From Gallibacterium anatis DSM 16844 = F 149 (lineage in GTDB: Bacteria > Pseudomonadota > Gammaproteobacteria > Enterobacterales > Pasteurellaceae), in NCBI RefSeq assembly GCF_000379785.1, contig NZ_KB903704.1, positions 160 to 64,159 of the forward strand: a DNA stretch of 64,000 nt, written 5' to 3'. A program made the position numbers and the translations under genes. The notes beneath the pieces are model-generated. The model was given only the letters and a program-made list of their open reading frames with translations. It did no database searches and had not been told where the DNA came from. Shown piece after piece: positions 1 through 10,785 of the stretch. The number at the start of each line of letters is the position of its first letter. Within the stretch, counting starts at the first letter, position 1.

Positions 1-99
1 GTGGTATGGGCTATTTTGTCTTATTTATGGCGTCAATTTTACTTGTTTGAGGCATGGGTAAAACAATCAGCGAAAATGACCGCTTGCCCAGTTATCTGA
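1..99 (+). CDS. C-terminal fragment of a membrane protein (5' end outside window)
   Basis: Reading frame 1 is open from the first base to TGA at 97-99 and gives 32 residues, starting VVWAILSYLW and ending TACPVI. The first half is hydrophobic and aromatic, like the last transmembrane segment of an inner-membrane protein with a short polar tail. Strong terminators follow, which fits the end of a transcription unit. The family cannot be named from so short a piece, and it could be a chance open frame. Confidence 0.45.
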   Translation: MVWAILSYLWRQFYLFEAWVKQSAKMTACPVI

Positions 100-188
100 A
101 AGGAAAAGCAAGAGAAAAGCGACAAAGTAAAAAAACAAACCCACTTTTATCAAATGATTTTGGAAAGATGGGTTTGTCAGCAGTCTGA

Positions 189-212
189 GTCGATAGCAAT
201 ATCGACTTTTTT
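189..212 (+). terminator. Rho-independent terminator
   Basis: A perfect 7-bp stem GTCGATA/TATCGAC with a GCAA tetraloop is followed by six T. Upstream, at 140-177, is a second inverted repeat (CAAACCCA/TGGGTTTG) without a T-run. Together they isolate the trp operon from the gene to the left. Confidence 0.8.
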
Positions 213-695
213 ATTGCATATCTATTGCATAGAATAACCATTCTATTTACAACGGATTGAAAGATGAATCTATGGCAGTTATACTTAAAAAATCAAATAA
301 TTTTAGTTATTTAACATAAAGCACGTTATTTTAAACCGTATAACTAACTATATATAATGTATATTATGTTAAATAACAGATATTGTTTGTCACGGTCTAT
401 TTTGTTACAACGTTTCTTATTTTTTTATCTTTATTCTCTCTTCTTATTTTCTATTTGTGTTTTTCTAAATTTCTAAAACAACATTCCTTCATTCCTCAAA
501 AATTCAAAACATACAATCGTTTTTGACTTGCTGGTAAAAATCACATAATAAAAGTTCGGATTTCTGCAATAACGATTCGGAACATTATTTATCCATTTGG
601 ATACGTTATCTGTTCTCTTCTGTTTATCGGCGTATTACCATATGAATAAATAAAGAGCGAATACCTAAGATATTCTGAATTTTCTTAAAAGGCGC
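213..695. other. AT-rich intergenic region upstream of trp
   Basis: About 480 bp without a supportable gene. It is very AT-rich, with short repeats such as two TATTGCATA copies near 213-230. I looked for a trp leader peptide with tandem Trp codons and an attenuator hairpin and found neither. Confidence 0.5.
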
Positions 696-737
696 TTGCA
701 AATCAATTTTTGTAGTTGTACTATTTTGCTAGTACAA
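696..737 (+). promoter_or_regulatory. trp operon promoter with overlapping TrpR operator
   Basis: The -35 TTGCAA (696-701) and -10 TACTAT (719-724) are 17 bp apart. The -10 is embedded in the inverted repeat TTGTACTA/TAGTACAA (716-737), whose core GTACTA-6 bp-TAGTAC (718-735) has the half-sites and spacing of the E. coli TrpR operator. TrpR bound here would block RNA polymerase directly. Predicted transcription start near 731 leaves only about 30 nt of leader before the trpE start, too short for a leader peptide and attenuator. Confidence 0.85.
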
Positions 738-761
738 AATAATATCAAAGAGGATGCTATC

Positions 762-2297
762 GTGGCTTTTTTAGACGTTATCCAACAAACTATTCCCTAT
801 CAAGCGGACACAACTTCTCTTTTTGCCCGTCTTTGTGAGAACAAACCAAACACCCTTTTATTAGATTCCGCTGAAATTGGTAGTAAAAACAGCCTAAAAA
901 GCTTGTTAATCGCTCAAACTGCGGTAAAAGTGGTATGCAGAAAACAAGCTGTCGAATTTATTGCTTTAACTGAGAACGGAACGGCTGTTTTAACCCAACT
1001 TCAGCAACATTTTTCTATTAATGCAGCATTACAAACCCAACGTTCAACACATCAATTAAGTGTTATTTTTCCTTTATTAAATAATGAGTTGGATGAAGAC
1101 AGTAAATTAAAAACCATTACCATATTTGATGGATTGCGAACTTTATTACAGCAGTATCAAACATACTCACAACCAATTTTCTTAGGTGGTCTTTTTGCTT
1201 ATGACTTGGTCGCCAATTTTATTCCAATGCAAGGTATTCACTTGGAAGATGATGGTTTGACTTCTCCGGATTATAGCTTTTACTTAGCTGAACAATTAAT
1301 TGTGATCGATCATCAAAGTGAACAGGCAACGCTTTATACTTACGCTTTTGCGGAACAACATAAAACAACATTACAGCAACAAGCAGAACAGATAATTTCA
1401 ACTTTATCTAATAATAATATTGTATTATCGCGCCAAAACGCCTCTACTGAAGTCAAAGTCAATATTGAGGATGAGGCTTTTAAAACGATTATTGAACGCC
1501 TAAAACATCACATTAATATCGGTGATGTTTTCCAAATTGTACCTTCTCGTCGCTTTTCGCTTGACTGCCCTAGCCCATTGGCAACCTATCATCAATTAAA
1601 ACATAATAATCCAAGCCCTTATATGTTTTTTATGCAAGATGAAGAATTTACCCTATTCGGGGCCTCACCTGAAAGCGCATTAAAATATACCGAAGCTACC
1701 CGTCAATTGGAAATTTATCCGATTGCTGGTTCTCGTCCGAGAGGCTTTGACGCACAAGGCAATATCGATCCTGAATTGGATGCTCGTTTGGAACTGGAAA
1801 TGCGGTTGGATCATAAAGAACAATCTGAACATCTTATGTTGGTCGATTTGGCGAGAAATGATATTGCTCGCGTATGTGAAAGCGGAACGCGCCGCGTTGC
1901 AGAACTTATGCAAGTTGATCGTTATTCTCACATTATGCATTTAGTGTCGAGAGTTGTCGGTAAACTTAAACCTGAATTGGATGCGCTGCACGCTTATCAA
2001 GCCTGTATGAATATGGGAACATTAACTGGAGCACCTAAAATCAAAGCAATGCAACTGATTTATCAAGTGGAAAAACAACGCCGCCACAGTTATGGTGGTG
2101 CGGTTGGTTACCTCTCTTCGAAAGGTGATTTGGACACTTGCATTGTGATTCGCTCTGCCTTTGTGCAAAACGGAACAGCTTATATTCAAGCCGGTTGCGG
2201 TGAAGTATTGGATTCCAACCCACAAATGGAAGCCGATGAAACCAGACATAAAGCGGCTGCCGTGATTAAGGCAATTAAACAGACAAATTGCCAATAG
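762..2297 (+). CDS. trpE: Anthranilate synthase component I
   Basis: Makes anthranilate from chorismate, using ammonia supplied by TrpG; first committed step of tryptophan synthesis. About 511 residues, close to the usual 520. The C-terminal chorismate-binding domain is complete, with IVPSRRFSL, the IAGSRPRG stretch, LVDLARND, and the GTLTGAPKIKAM and GGAVGYLS blocks. The N-terminal element LLLDSAE matches the LLES-type tryptophan feedback site with Glu replaced by Asp. I chose the GTG at 762 because AAAGAGG lies 8 nt upstream; the longer frame opening at TTG 696 would start inside the promoter -35. Confidence 0.95.
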   Translation: MAFLDVIQQTIPYQADTTSLFARLCENKPNTLLLDSAEIGSKNSLKSLLIAQTAVKVVCRKQAVEFIALTENGTAVLTQLQQHFSINAALQTQRSTHQLSVIFPLLNNELDEDSKLKTITIFDGLRTLLQQYQTYSQPIFLGGLFAYDLVANFIPMQGIHLEDDGLTSPDYSFYLAEQLIVIDHQSEQATLYTYAFAEQHKTTLQQQAEQIISTLSNNNIVLSRQNASTEVKVNIEDEAFKTIIERLKHHINIGDVFQIVPSRRFSLDCPSPLATYHQLKHNNPSPYMFFMQDEEFTLFGASPESALKYTEATRQLEIYPIAGSRPRGFDAQGNIDPELDARLELEMRLDHKEQSEHLMLVDLARNDIARVCESGTRRVAELMQVDRYSHIMHLVSRVVGKLKPELDALHAYQACMNMGTLTGAPKIKAMQLIYQVEKQRRHSYGGAVGYLSSKGDLDTCIVIRSAFVQNGTAYIQAGCGEVLDSNPQMEADETRHKAAAVIKAIKQTNCQ

Positions 2298-2310
2298 TAA
2301 GGATTTTGTT

Positions 2311-2892
2311 ATGGCTAATATTCTTTTTTTAGATAATTTTGACTCTTTTACCTACAATCTTGTCGATCAATTTCGTGTGCTTGGACATAACGTGACAGTG
2401 TATCGTAACGATTGTGAATTGGATACGTTAATTAAAGCAGCAACAGCGCAATCTGATACTATTTTGGCACTTTCTCCCGGTCCCGGAAATCCTCAGCAGG
2501 CGGGTAATATGTTGCCGTTAATCAATGCATTGAAACATCAGTGCCCAATTATTGGCATTTGTTTAGGGCATCAAGCCATTATTGAAGCATTCGGTGGGGA
2601 AATTGTCCACGCCGGTGAAGTAATGCACGGAAAAGTATCGAAAATTACGCACGACAATCAAGCAATGTTTGCCGGATTGCCTAATCCACTCTCTGTTGCT
2701 CGTTACCACTCTTTAATGGGGAGCAACTTGCCATCCGAATTGATTGTAAACGCAGAATATAATCATATTGTGATGGCGGTTCGTCATCAATCCTTGCCGA
2801 TTTGCGGCTTCCAATTTCACCCAGAATCTATTTTAACCGTACAAGGTGGACAACTTTTAAAACAGACCATTGATTGGTTATTAGCTCATTAA
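2311..2892 (+). CDS. trpG: Anthranilate synthase glutamine amidotransferase subunit
   Basis: Class I glutamine amidotransferase that hydrolyses glutamine and passes ammonia to TrpE. 193 residues, the size of a stand-alone TrpG, not fused to TrpD as in E. coli. Visible are the N-terminal FLDNFDSFTYNL, the oxyanion segment SPGPGNP, the catalytic Cys in GICLGHQAI, and the His-Glu pair in FHPESIL. Starts 13 bp after trpE with TAAGGA as ribosome binding site. Confidence 0.95.
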   Translation: MANILFLDNFDSFTYNLVDQFRVLGHNVTVYRNDCELDTLIKAATAQSDTILALSPGPGNPQQAGNMLPLINALKHQCPIIGICLGHQAIIEAFGGEIVHAGEVMHGKVSKITHDNQAMFAGLPNPLSVARYHSLMGSNLPSELIVNAEYNHIVMAVRHQSLPICGFQFHPESILTVQGGQLLKQTIDWLLAH

Positions 2893-2940
2893 GCCAACTA
2901 TAGAAACAACAAAAATTAAATAAACTTGAGGACAAGAATA

Positions 2941-3942
2941 ATGGAAACACAACAAATATTAGAACAATTATTTAGTGGCACTTCCCTTTCTCGTGAACAA
3001 AGCAAACAGCTTTTTACTGCTGTCGTACAAGGTGAATTATCTAATGAACAATTAGCCGGTGCATTGATAGCTCTGAAATTCAAGGGAGAAACAGTAGATG
3101 AAATCAGTGGTGCGGTAACCGCATTACAAACAGCTGCTGAACCTTTCCCTACACCAAATTATGTCTTTGCCGATATTGTCGGTACCGGCGGTGATGGTGC
3201 AAATACCATCAACCTCTCTACTGCCAGCGCCATTATTGCCGCCAGTATGGGGGCAAAAGTCGCCAAACACGGCAATAGAAGCGTTTCCAGTAAAACCGGA
3301 TCAAGCGATGTATTGGCAGCATTAGGTGTTCGTTTAGATTTGGATGCAGCTATTGCACATAAAGCACTGGATGAAATTGGCATCTGTTTTTTATTTGCCC
3401 CTCAATACCATCGTGGTTTTAAACACGCAGTGCCGGTACGTCAGGCGTTAAAAACCAGAACCATTTTCAACATTCTTGGACCATTGATTAACCCGGCAAA
3501 ACCAAAACATCAATTATTAGGCGTTTATGATGAAAAATTACTACAACCTTATGCTGAAACCGCATTAACGTTGGGGCATCAACATAGTATTGTCGTTCAC
3601 GGCGCCGGCTTGGATGAAGTAGCATTACACGCAGAAACACAAGTAGCTGAAATTTATCAAGGTAAAATCGAACGCTATACATTAACCGCAGAAGATTTCG
3701 GATTAAAACCGCAACCACTTGATGCAATTCGCGGTGGTGAACCGGAACAAAATGCACAATATATTCGCGCATTATTACAAGGAAAAGGCGAACCGGCCCA
3801 CGTTAATGCAGTCGCTGCGAATACTGCTCTGCTTTTAAGACTTTTCGGTTATCAAGATCTAAAACAAACGACACAGCAAGTATTGGAACAGATTGCCAGT
3901 GGCAACGCCTATAAAACATTAGAAAAACTTTCACAATATTAA
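2941..3942 (+). CDS. trpD: Anthranilate phosphoribosyltransferase
   Basis: Transfers phosphoribosyl from PRPP to anthranilate. 333 residues with the PRPP-binding [14 protein letters not shown], the [14 protein letters not shown] loop and [11 protein letters not shown]. The ATG at 2941 is chosen because TTGAGGA sits 9 nt upstream; an upstream in-frame TTG at 2926 lies inside that ribosome binding site and is rejected. Third gene of the operon, 48 bp after trpG. Confidence 0.95.
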   Translation: METQQILEQLFSGTSLSREQSKQLFTAVVQGELSNEQLAGALIALKFKGETVDEISGAVTALQTAAEPFPTPNYVFADIVGTGGDGANTINLSTASAIIAASMGAKVAKHGNRSVSSKTGSSDVLAALGVRLDLDAAIAHKALDEIGICFLFAPQYHRGFKHAVPVRQALKTRTIFNILGPLINPAKPKHQLLGVYDEKLLQPYAETALTLGHQHSIVVHGAGLDEVALHAETQVAEIYQGKIERYTLTAEDFGLKPQPLDAIRGGEPEQNAQYIRALLQGKGEPAHVNAVAANTALLLRLFGYQDLKQTTQQVLEQIASGNAYKTLEKLSQY

Positions 3943-3952
3943 TGAGATAACA

Positions 3953-5377
3953 ATGATTACACAAAATTTTTCACAAACATTGCAACATAAAGCAACCGTA
4001 TTGCAAAAAATTGTGGCGGATAAATTAATTTGGGTACAACAAAAGCAGCAGCAATTGCCTTTGGCAGAGTTTCAGGCAAAAGTGACAAAAAGTGATCGTG
4101 ATTTTTATCAAGCATTAGCCAAAGGGACTCAGCAACAACCGGCATTTATTTTAGAATGTAAAAAAGCTTCTCCTTCAAAAGGACTAATTCGAAAAGAGTT
4201 TGATTTAGAAGGTATTGCTGATGTTTATCGTCATTATGCTACAGCTGTTTCAGTTCTAACCGATGAGAAATACTTCCAAGGAGATTTTGCCTATTTACCA
4301 CGTGTTCGCCAGCGTATTTCACAACCTGTTCTTTGCAAAGATTTTATGATAAGTGAATATCAAGTTTATTTAGCACGTTATCATCAAGCGGATGCCATTT
4401 TATTGATGTTGTCTGTAGTAAATGATGATACTTATCGCATATTGGCGGATCTTGCGCATTCGCTAGGAATGGGAGTATTGACAGAAACGTCTAATCCGGA
4501 AGAGCTGAAACGTGCGATCAATCTAGGAGCAAAGGTGATTGGAATTAATAACCGTAATCTGCACGATCTCTCCGTTGATTTGCAACGTACGTTAGATCTT
4601 GCTTCACAAATTCCGCAAGACCGTATTGTTATCAGCGAATCGGGTATCTATACTCATCAACAAGTGCAACAATTAAAGCCGGTCGCTAATGCCTTTTTAA
4701 TCGGCAGCAGTTTAATGGGCAGTGATGATCTTAACGCTACCGTTAGAGCCATTATTTATGGCGAAAATAAGGTTTGTGGTTTAACTCGTCCGCAAGATGC
4801 TAAACAGGCATATCAAGAAGGAGCATTATATGGTGGTTTAATTTTTGCTCAACATTCTCCTCGTTGTGTTAGTTTAAGGCTGGCTCAAGAGATCAGTACT
4901 ATAGCACCGTTACGTTATGTTGGTGTTTTTCAGGATCAAGAAGTAGATATGATTGTGAAATTAAGTCAGCAATTATCTTTATTTGCTGTTCAGTTACACG
5001 GTCACGAAGATAGCAATTTTATTCAGCGATTACGCCAACAATTACCGCCGAAATGTCAAATTTGGAAGGCAATCAGCGTTGACGTAGAAAATTCGCATTT
5101 TCAATTTAATCCTGACGAAAATATTGACCGTTATGTCTTTGATGCACAAGTGAAATTACAAAAAGGAGGCACCGGTAAAATTTTTGATTGGACGCTGTTA
5201 CCATCGCAATGGAAACAGAAAATTATGCTTGCCGGCGGTCTCAATAGCGATAATGTGGAAGCAGCAATGTCTCAATCTTGCTTAGGTTTAGATATCAATT
5301 CCGGCGCGGAGAGCAAGCCCGGTATAAAAGATGCGGATAAATTACATACCATTTTCCAACAAATTATCAATTATTAG
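3953..5377 (+). CDS. trpCF: Bifunctional indole-3-glycerol-phosphate synthase / phosphoribosylanthranilate isomerase
   Basis: 474-residue fusion of two TIM barrels as in E. coli TrpC. The N-terminal half (about 1-255) is IGPS, with [39 protein letters not shown] and VISESGI. The C-terminal half (about 256-474) is PRAI, with [11 protein letters not shown] (catalytic Cys), VQLHGHE and the phosphate-binding LAGGLN and LDINSGAE. It catalyses the third and fourth steps after chorismate. 10 bp after trpD. Confidence 0.95.
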   Translation: MITQNFSQTLQHKATVLQKIVADKLIWVQQKQQQLPLAEFQAKVTKSDRDFYQALAKGTQQQPAFILECKKASPSKGLIRKEFDLEGIADVYRHYATAVSVLTDEKYFQGDFAYLPRVRQRISQPVLCKDFMISEYQVYLARYHQADAILLMLSVVNDDTYRILADLAHSLGMGVLTETSNPEELKRAINLGAKVIGINNRNLHDLSVDLQRTLDLASQIPQDRIVISESGIYTHQQVQQLKPVANAFLIGSSLMGSDDLNATVRAIIYGENKVCGLTRPQDAKQAYQEGALYGGLIFAQHSPRCVSLRLAQEISTIAPLRYVGVFQDQEVDMIVKLSQQLSLFAVQLHGHEDSNFIQRLRQQLPPKCQIWKAISVDVENSHFQFNPDENIDRYVFDAQVKLQKGGTGKIFDWTLLPSQWKQKIMLAGGLNSDNVEAAMSQSCLGLDINSGAESKPGIKDADKLHTIFQQIINY

Positions 5378-5386
5378 GATGAAACT

Positions 5387-6583
5387 ATGAGTGATACATT
5401 ATTAAACCCTTATTTCGGCGAGTTCGGCGGAATGTATGTGCCGGAGATTCTTGTTCCGGTGTTGCAACAGCTGGAGAAAGCCTTTGTTGAGGCGCGTCAA
5501 GATCCGGAATTTCAAAAACAATTTAACGATTTATTGCAGAATTATGCCGGTCGTCCGACTGCATTAACTTTATGCCGTAACTTAACAAAAGGAACTAAAA
5601 CCAAACTTTATTTAAAACGTGAAGATCTTTTGCACGGCGGTGCGCACAAAACCAATCAGGTGCTAGGTCAGGCACTTTTGGCAATGCGAATGGGTAAAAG
5701 CGAGATTATTGCTGAAACCGGTGCCGGTCAGCACGGTGTCGCCACTGCTCTAGCCTGTGCGATGCTCGGATTAAAATGTCGTATCTATATGGGCGCAAAA
5801 GATGTTGAACGTCAATCACCAAATGTTTTCAGAATGCGCCTTATGGGAGCAGAAGTGATTTCTGTTAATAAAGGTTCCTGTTCATTAAAAGATGCTTGCT
5901 GCGAAGCAATGCGCAATTGGTCAGCCAATTATGATAAAGCACACTATTTATTAGGTACCGCAGCTGGTCCACACCCATTCCCGACCATTGTACGTGAATT
6001 CCAAAAAATGATCGGGGAAGAAACTAAACGTCAAGTTTTTGAGCGTGAAGGACGCTTACCGGATGCAGTGATTGCGTGTGTCGGTGGTGGTTCAAACTCA
6101 ATCGGAATGTTTGCTGATTTTATTAAAGAAGAATCCGTAAAACTCATCGGTGTTGAGCCGGCAGGTAAAGGCATTGAGACCGGACAACACGGTGCGCCGC
6201 TTGGACACGGTTCTGTCGGTATTTATTTCGGGATGAAATCACCATTAATGCAAACCAAAGATGGGCAGATCGAAGAATCTTACTCCATTTCCGCCGGATT
6301 GGACTTCCCTTCTGTTGGGCCGCAACACGCTTATTTGAACAGTATCGGTCGTGCGCAATATGTTTCCATCACTGATGATGAAGCTCTCGATGCATTCCAA
6401 CAATTGGCACAACACGAAGGTATTATTCCGGCATTGGAATCCTCTCACGCCTTAGCTTATGCTTTAAAATTGATAAAACAGCATCCGGAACAAGAACAGC
6501 TTTTGGTGGTGAATCTGTCCGGACGTGGTGATAAAGATATTTTCACAGTGGATAAAATCCTCAAAGCAAAAGGAGCAAAATAA
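5387..6583 (+). CDS. trpB: Tryptophan synthase beta chain
   Basis: PLP enzyme that condenses indole, tunnelled from TrpA, with serine to give tryptophan. 398 residues. Key blocks: [11 protein letters not shown] at the N-terminus, the PLP lysine in GGAHKTNQ, the GAGQHGVA segment, the phosphate-binding [10 protein letters not shown] and the C-terminal SGRGDKD. TAA overlaps the trpA ATG by one base (TAATG), so translation is probably coupled. Confidence 0.96.
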   Translation: MSDTLLNPYFGEFGGMYVPEILVPVLQQLEKAFVEARQDPEFQKQFNDLLQNYAGRPTALTLCRNLTKGTKTKLYLKREDLLHGGAHKTNQVLGQALLAMRMGKSEIIAETGAGQHGVATALACAMLGLKCRIYMGAKDVERQSPNVFRMRLMGAEVISVNKGSCSLKDACCEAMRNWSANYDKAHYLLGTAAGPHPFPTIVREFQKMIGEETKRQVFEREGRLPDAVIACVGGGSNSIGMFADFIKEESVKLIGVEPAGKGIETGQHGAPLGHGSVGIYFGMKSPLMQTKDGQIEESYSISAGLDFPSVGPQHAYLNSIGRAQYVSITDDEALDAFQQLAQHEGIIPALESSHALAYALKLIKQHPEQEQLLVVNLSGRGDKDIFTVDKILKAKGAK

Positions 6584-7395
6584 TGAGCCGTTTTGATCAA
6601 CTTTTTGAAAAATTAAATCAACAGAAACGAGGTGCATTCGTTCCTTTCGTGACACTTTGCGATCCAACATTAGATCGCTCTCTTGAGATTATTTGTACTT
6701 TAGTGGATAACGGTGCCGATGCTTTAGAATTAGGCTTTCCTTTCTCTGACCCTTTATTAGACGGGCCGGTCATTCAAGCGGCAAATAACAGAGCTTTATC
6801 TGCCGGTTTCAGCACCGATGCCTGTTTTGAATTGTTAGAAAAAGTGCGCCAAAAATATCCGCAAATTCCAGTTAGCCTATTACTTTGTGCCAATTTAATT
6901 TATGCCAAAACATTGGATGGATTTTATCAACGTTGCCAACAAGTTGGCGTTGATGCGGTACTGGTTGCCGATGTGCCTTTGCTTGCTGCTGAACCTTATG
7001 TTACCACAGCGAAAAAATATGGTATCCAACCGGTCTTTATCTGCCCACCGAATGCCAGCGAAAAAACGATTGAGGGGGTAGCGAAAAACAGTGAAGGATA
7101 TACTTATCTTGTATCTCGTGCCGGCGTGACCAGTGCTGAAAATCAAGCGCACGCAAGCAATTTGGACGATCTGATTTCTCGCTTAAAATCACATAATGCA
7201 CCGCCTATTTTGCAAGGTTTTGGTATTGCTAAGCCGGAACAGGTTCGTGAAGCCATTTCATCCGGTACAGATGGTGCAATTTCTGGTTCGGCAGTGGTTA
7301 AAATTATTGAGCGTAACCTTGATAATCAAACACAATGCCTTGCTGAATTAGCTGAATTTGTGCGCAATATGAAAACTGCAACTGCGTTTGCATAA
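6583..7395 (+). CDS. trpA: Tryptophan synthase alpha chain
   Basis: Cleaves indole-3-glycerol phosphate to indole and glyceraldehyde-3-phosphate in the alpha2-beta2 complex. 270 residues. The catalytic Glu and Asp are seen in [15 protein letters not shown] and in [25 protein letters not shown] and the phosphate-binding [10 protein letters not shown] and [11 protein letters not shown] are present. Last gene of the operon, followed by a strong terminator. Confidence 0.96.
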   Translation: MSRFDQLFEKLNQQKRGAFVPFVTLCDPTLDRSLEIICTLVDNGADALELGFPFSDPLLDGPVIQAANNRALSAGFSTDACFELLEKVRQKYPQIPVSLLLCANLIYAKTLDGFYQRCQQVGVDAVLVADVPLLAAEPYVTTAKKYGIQPVFICPPNASEKTIEGVAKNSEGYTYLVSRAGVTSAENQAHASNLDDLISRLKSHNAPPILQGFGIAKPEQVREAISSGTDGAISGSAVVKIIERNLDNQTQCLAELAEFVRNMKTATAFA

Positions 7396-7420
7396 AAAGC
7401 AAATATAAACAGCAAATCTA

Positions 7421-7452
7421 CGGGGCAATTACACATTATTTGCCCCGTTTTT
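7421..7452 (+). terminator. trp operon terminator
   Basis: Stem CGGGGCA/TGCCCCG with a 13-nt loop, then a T-run, 25 bp after trpA. The next ~205 bp to purR are AT-rich and must hold the purR promoter; I could not assign it confidently, nor see a clear PurR box. Confidence 0.85.
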
Positions 7453-7657
7453 CGTAATACCACTCCCAAATTTGTTAAACACACAATGTATTTTTTATCA
7501 AATTTAGAAAATATATTGATGATTTAATTCCGCTCCTTATCCTGTTTTGCTCTACAAAAACGCAATATTTTCTGTGATCTGCCGCACAAAATGGATAAAA
7601 AAAGTCACAAAGCGTGATTTTATCTTTATAATAGCGCAAATTTTTTTGGAGGTAAGA

Positions 7658-8662
7658 ATGGCTACAATTAAGGATGTCGCTAAATTAGCAGGTGTATCAA
7701 CGACAACAGTATCTCACGTCATTAACAAAACCAGATTTGTGTCTGAAGATACATCAAAATTGGTTCAAGATGCGATTCAACAGCTAAATTACTCGCCAAG
7801 TGCGGTGGCACGCAGTTTAAAGGTGAATACAACTAAATCAATCGGTATGATTATTACCACCAGTGAAACGCCCTATTTCGCAGAAATCGTACATGCGGTG
7901 GAAGAATATTGTTATCAACAGGGCTATTCTCTGTTCTTATGCAATACACAGAATAATTTCCAAAAAATCAGCAATCATTTAGATATGTTGGTTAAAAAAC
8001 GGGTTGATGGGATTTTGGTTATGTGTTCTGAATATACGCAAGATTCAATGAATCTGTTTGAAAGTTTCTCTACGCTGCCGTTAGTGGTAATGGATTGGGG
8101 CCCGAACAGTTCTAAAATGGATGTTATTCAAGATAATAGCTTTGAAGGCGGTTATTTAGCGACCAAATATCTGATTGATTGTGGGCATAAAGAAATTGGT
8201 ATTATTGCCGGTGATCTCAATAAAACAACGGCAAAAACTCGCTATGACGGCTATGTAAAAGCAATGAATGAAGCCGGCTTAAACATTAATCCGGACTGGG
8301 TGCTGGAGGGACATTTTGAGCCGGAAGATGGGTTTGAGTGTATGAATAAAATTTTGGCGCAAAATAAGCTGCCAACTGCTGTTTTTTGTTGCAACGATGT
8401 AATGGCATTAGGCGCAATTTCCGCCATTGGTGAAAAAGGGCTGTCCGTACCGCAAGATATTTCCATCATCGGTTATGACGATATTCACGCATCACGTTTT
8501 TATGCGCCACCATTGACAACAATTCATCAATCCAAAATGCGTTTGGGCATTATGGCAATGGATCTGTTAATTGCACGAATGACAGATAAAAATAAAGAGC
8601 CGGCAAAAATTGAAATGCATCCTGAATTGGTCATTCGTAAATCAGTGAAAAAATTAAATTAA
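7658..8662 (+). CDS. purR: LacI-family purine repressor
   Basis: 334-residue LacI/GalR repressor. The N-terminal helix-turn-helix and hinge read [19 protein letters not shown] and [12 protein letters not shown], diagnostic of PurR; the periplasmic-binding-like core (60-334) binds hypoxanthine or guanine as corepressor. It represses purine synthesis genes. The ATG at 7658 follows GGAGGT; a longer frame from 7547 lacks a ribosome binding site and would add residues not found in the family. A Haemophilus-type uptake 9-mer lies inside the gene at 7798. Confidence 0.93.
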   Translation: MATIKDVAKLAGVSTTTVSHVINKTRFVSEDTSKLVQDAIQQLNYSPSAVARSLKVNTTKSIGMIITTSETPYFAEIVHAVEEYCYQQGYSLFLCNTQNNFQKISNHLDMLVKKRVDGILVMCSEYTQDSMNLFESFSTLPLVVMDWGPNSSKMDVIQDNSFEGGYLATKYLIDCGHKEIGIIAGDLNKTTAKTRYDGYVKAMNEAGLNINPDWVLEGHFEPEDGFECMNKILAQNKLPTAVFCCNDVMALGAISAIGEKGLSVPQDISIIGYDDIHASRFYAPPLTTIHQSKMRLGIMAMDLLIARMTDKNKEPAKIEMHPELVIRKSVKKLN

Positions 8663-8668
8663 TCATAA

Positions 8669-8694
8669 AAAAGTGCAGAATTTTCTGCACTTTT
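8669..8694. terminator. Bidirectional terminator between purR and ribE
   Basis: Perfect 12-bp inverted repeat AAAAGTGCAGAA/TTCTGCACTTTT with a 2-base centre lies between the convergent stops. The AAGTGC/GCACTT arms resemble degenerate uptake signal sequences in inverted orientation, which serve as terminators in Haemophilus-type genomes. Confidence 0.85.
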
Positions 8695-8696
8695 CG

Positions 8697-9311
8697 TTAT
8701 TTTTGTTGGCTTAAGTAACGTTCAACCGTATCAACTACTGCCTGTGTTTGTGAATCCAACTCAATATTGACCAAATCTCCGACCTGTTTTTGCGAGATAA
8801 TGGTACGTTGTAATGTTTCCGGAATTAAATTCACGCAGAATGACTGCTCTTTTACCTCACCAATGGTCAAGCTGATGCCATCAATAGCAATATAGCCTTT
8901 TGTAAGAATATATTTCATCACCTCTTGATTTGGTAGCGTAAACCATATTTGACAATTGTTCGGTGATTGAATAATTTCTGTAACCGAAGCGGTGCAATAA
9001 ACGTGCCCTGACAATAGATGTCCACCCACTTCATCACCGATTTTCATCGCCCGCTCAACATTAATTTCATCTCCTACGTTAAGTTGGCCGAGATTGGTAA
9101 CGCGTAAGGTTTCTTGCATTAAATCAAAACTTACCAGATCATTTTCAATGTCAGTAACGGTCAAACAGACGCCATTATGTGCTACAGACGCACCTAATGC
9201 CAATCCGGCAAGTAAATCCTGTGGCATTTTTATAACGTGTGTTCTAAAATTGTCGCCTTTACTTTTAATTTCTTGGATTTTTGCTTTTCCTTGAATTATT
9301 CCAGTAAACAT
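8697..9311 (-). CDS. ribE: Riboflavin synthase alpha subunit
   Basis: Dismutates two 6,7-dimethyl-8-ribityllumazines into riboflavin. 204 residues with the duplicated lumazine-binding fold: MFTGIIQG at the start, HNGVCLTV in the first half, GHLLSGHV, and the repeated [13 protein letters not shown] in the second half. Divergent from norM with 52 bp between; no FMN riboswitch fits there. The same ribE/norM pairing is known around this gene in enterics and Haemophilus. Confidence 0.94.
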   Translation of the reverse strand: MFTGIIQGKAKIQEIKSKGDNFRTHVIKMPQDLLAGLALGASVAHNGVCLTVTDIENDLVSFDLMQETLRVTNLGQLNVGDEINVERAMKIGDEVGGHLLSGHVYCTASVTEIIQSPNNCQIWFTLPNQEVMKYILTKGYIAIDGISLTIGEVKEQSFCVNLIPETLQRTIISQKQVGDLVNIELDSQTQAVVDTVERYLSQQK

Positions 9312-9363
9312 ATTTCCCTCTTATAAAAATAATATTGTTATATTTCTATAACAGATAACAACG

Positions 9364-10770
9364 ATGAATGTCGGGCATTTTATGACAAATTGGCAAAGAT
9401 ATAAAACACAAATTATTGAATTAATTAAATTAGCCACGCCTATTTTACTTGCACAAATTGCACAAAATTCTATGGGGCTGGTCGATACTATAATGGCAGG
9501 TCGTGTCAGTGCAAAAGATATGGCAGCGATTTCTGTCGGCGCTTCCATTTGGTTTCCTTTGTTATTATTCGGACAAGGTTTATTGTTAGCTTTGCCGCCA
9601 ACCATCTCTTATTTAAACGGTTCCGGCAAACGCAATTTGATTGCACATCAAGTTCGGCAGGGCTTTTGGATTGCATTTACCATCAGTATTCCTATTTTTC
9701 TGATCGTTTATAACGCACGCTTCATCATTGATTATATGCAAATGGATGAAGAGCTGGCGCAGATCACGATCGGCTATTTAAAGGTGATGGCATTTGGTGC
9801 ATTGCCCTATTTATTAATGATTACTTTCCGCTGTTTGAATGATGGTATTGCTAAAACAAAACCGGCAATGGTCATTGCCTTTACCTGTTTGCTGCTCAAT
9901 ATACCGCTCAATTATATCTTTATCTACGGTGCATTCGGTATACCGGCATTCGGTGCGATTGGCTGTGGCATTGCCACTATGATTTTGAACTGGGTCGCTT
10001 TTATTCTGATTACAATTTATTGTTACAACGTGCCGAGTCAGCGTGATTTAAAAATTTTTGCACATATTATTGAAAAACCGAATTGGAAAACTTTGAGTAA
10101 ATTGGTTCGATTAGGATTTCCTATTGCGGTAGCAATTTGTTGTGAGGTGTTGCTTTTTTGTATCATTTCATTATTAATTTCGCCATTTGGTGCAGAAATT
10201 ATTGCTAGCCATCAAATTGCGTTGAATACCAGTTCATTCATTTATATGTTGCCAATGTCTATATCAATGGCAACTACAATCCTCGTTGGGCAAAATTTAG
10301 GTAAAGGCAAGCCGGCAGTAGCAAAACAGTTTACTTATTGTGCTCTCTTTTTCGGTTTAACTGTTACTTGTTTTACTGCTTCTCTAACTCTATTATTCAG
10401 AGAGTGGGTTGCATCTATTTTCGTCAATGATATGGAAGTGATTATGATGGCATCTTCACTCTTAATTTTCGCCGCACTCTATCAATTTTCTGATACGGTG
10501 CAATCCATTATTGGCGGCGCTTTGCGTGGTTATAAAGATACCAAATCCGTATTATGGATTTCACTTTTCGGTTACTGGGTAGTCGGTATGCCGGTCGGTT
10601 ATATTTTAGGAATGACCGATTGGATTGTGCCACATATGACAGCAAAAGGTTTCTGGATTGGCTTTGTTTTTTGTTTAACCACCGCAGCGATTTTGCTGTT
10701 TTTACGTTTACGCCATATCCAAAAATTACCGGATGAAGTGCTGTTGGCTCATTTGGATAAGATTAAATAA
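9364..10770 (+). CDS. norM: MATE-family multidrug/sodium antiporter NorM
   Basis: 468-residue inner-membrane exporter with twelve predicted helices in two six-helix bundles. Family marks are [28 protein letters not shown], given here only as its ends [11 protein letters not shown] and VDTIMAGR, plus [14 protein letters not shown] and [11 protein letters not shown] in the second half. The family expels cationic drugs and dyes in exchange for Na+ or H+. ATG at 9364 and at 9382 (MTNWQ) are both possible; neither has a strong ribosome binding site. Confidence 0.9.
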   Translation: MNVGHFMTNWQRYKTQIIELIKLATPILLAQIAQNSMGLVDTIMAGRVSAKDMAAISVGASIWFPLLLFGQGLLLALPPTISYLNGSGKRNLIAHQVRQGFWIAFTISIPIFLIVYNARFIIDYMQMDEELAQITIGYLKVMAFGALPYLLMITFRCLNDGIAKTKPAMVIAFTCLLLNIPLNYIFIYGAFGIPAFGAIGCGIATMILNWVAFILITIYCYNVPSQRDLKIFAHIIEKPNWKTLSKLVRLGFPIAVAICCEVLLFCIISLLISPFGAEIIASHQIALNTSSFIYMLPMSISMATTILVGQNLGKGKPAVAKQFTYCALFFGLTVTCFTASLTLLFREWVASIFVNDMEVIMMASSLLIFAALYQFSDTVQSIIGGALRGYKDTKSVLWISLFGYWVVGMPVGYILGMTDWIVPHMTAKGFWIGFVFCLTTAAILLFLRLRHIQKLPDEVLLAHLDKIK

Positions 10771-10785
10771 AAAAGGAGTATTTTT

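Noticed and set aside
138-180. Inverted repeat CAAACCCA/TGGGTTTG as an insertion-sequence end
   Set aside because: No transposase, no target duplication and only one such pair; more likely a transcript-end structure.
264-320. Short ORF with one Trp codon as a trp leader peptide
   Set aside because: Only one Trp codon, no attenuator hairpins, and 400 bp upstream of the promoter that fits TrpR control.
696-761. trpE start at TTG 696
   Set aside because: It falls in the promoter -35 and operator; GTG 762 has a ribosome binding site and gives the family length.
9312-9363. FMN riboswitch before ribE
   Set aside because: Only 52 bp separate ribE from divergent norM, too short for the conserved RFN element, and none of its sequence is seen.
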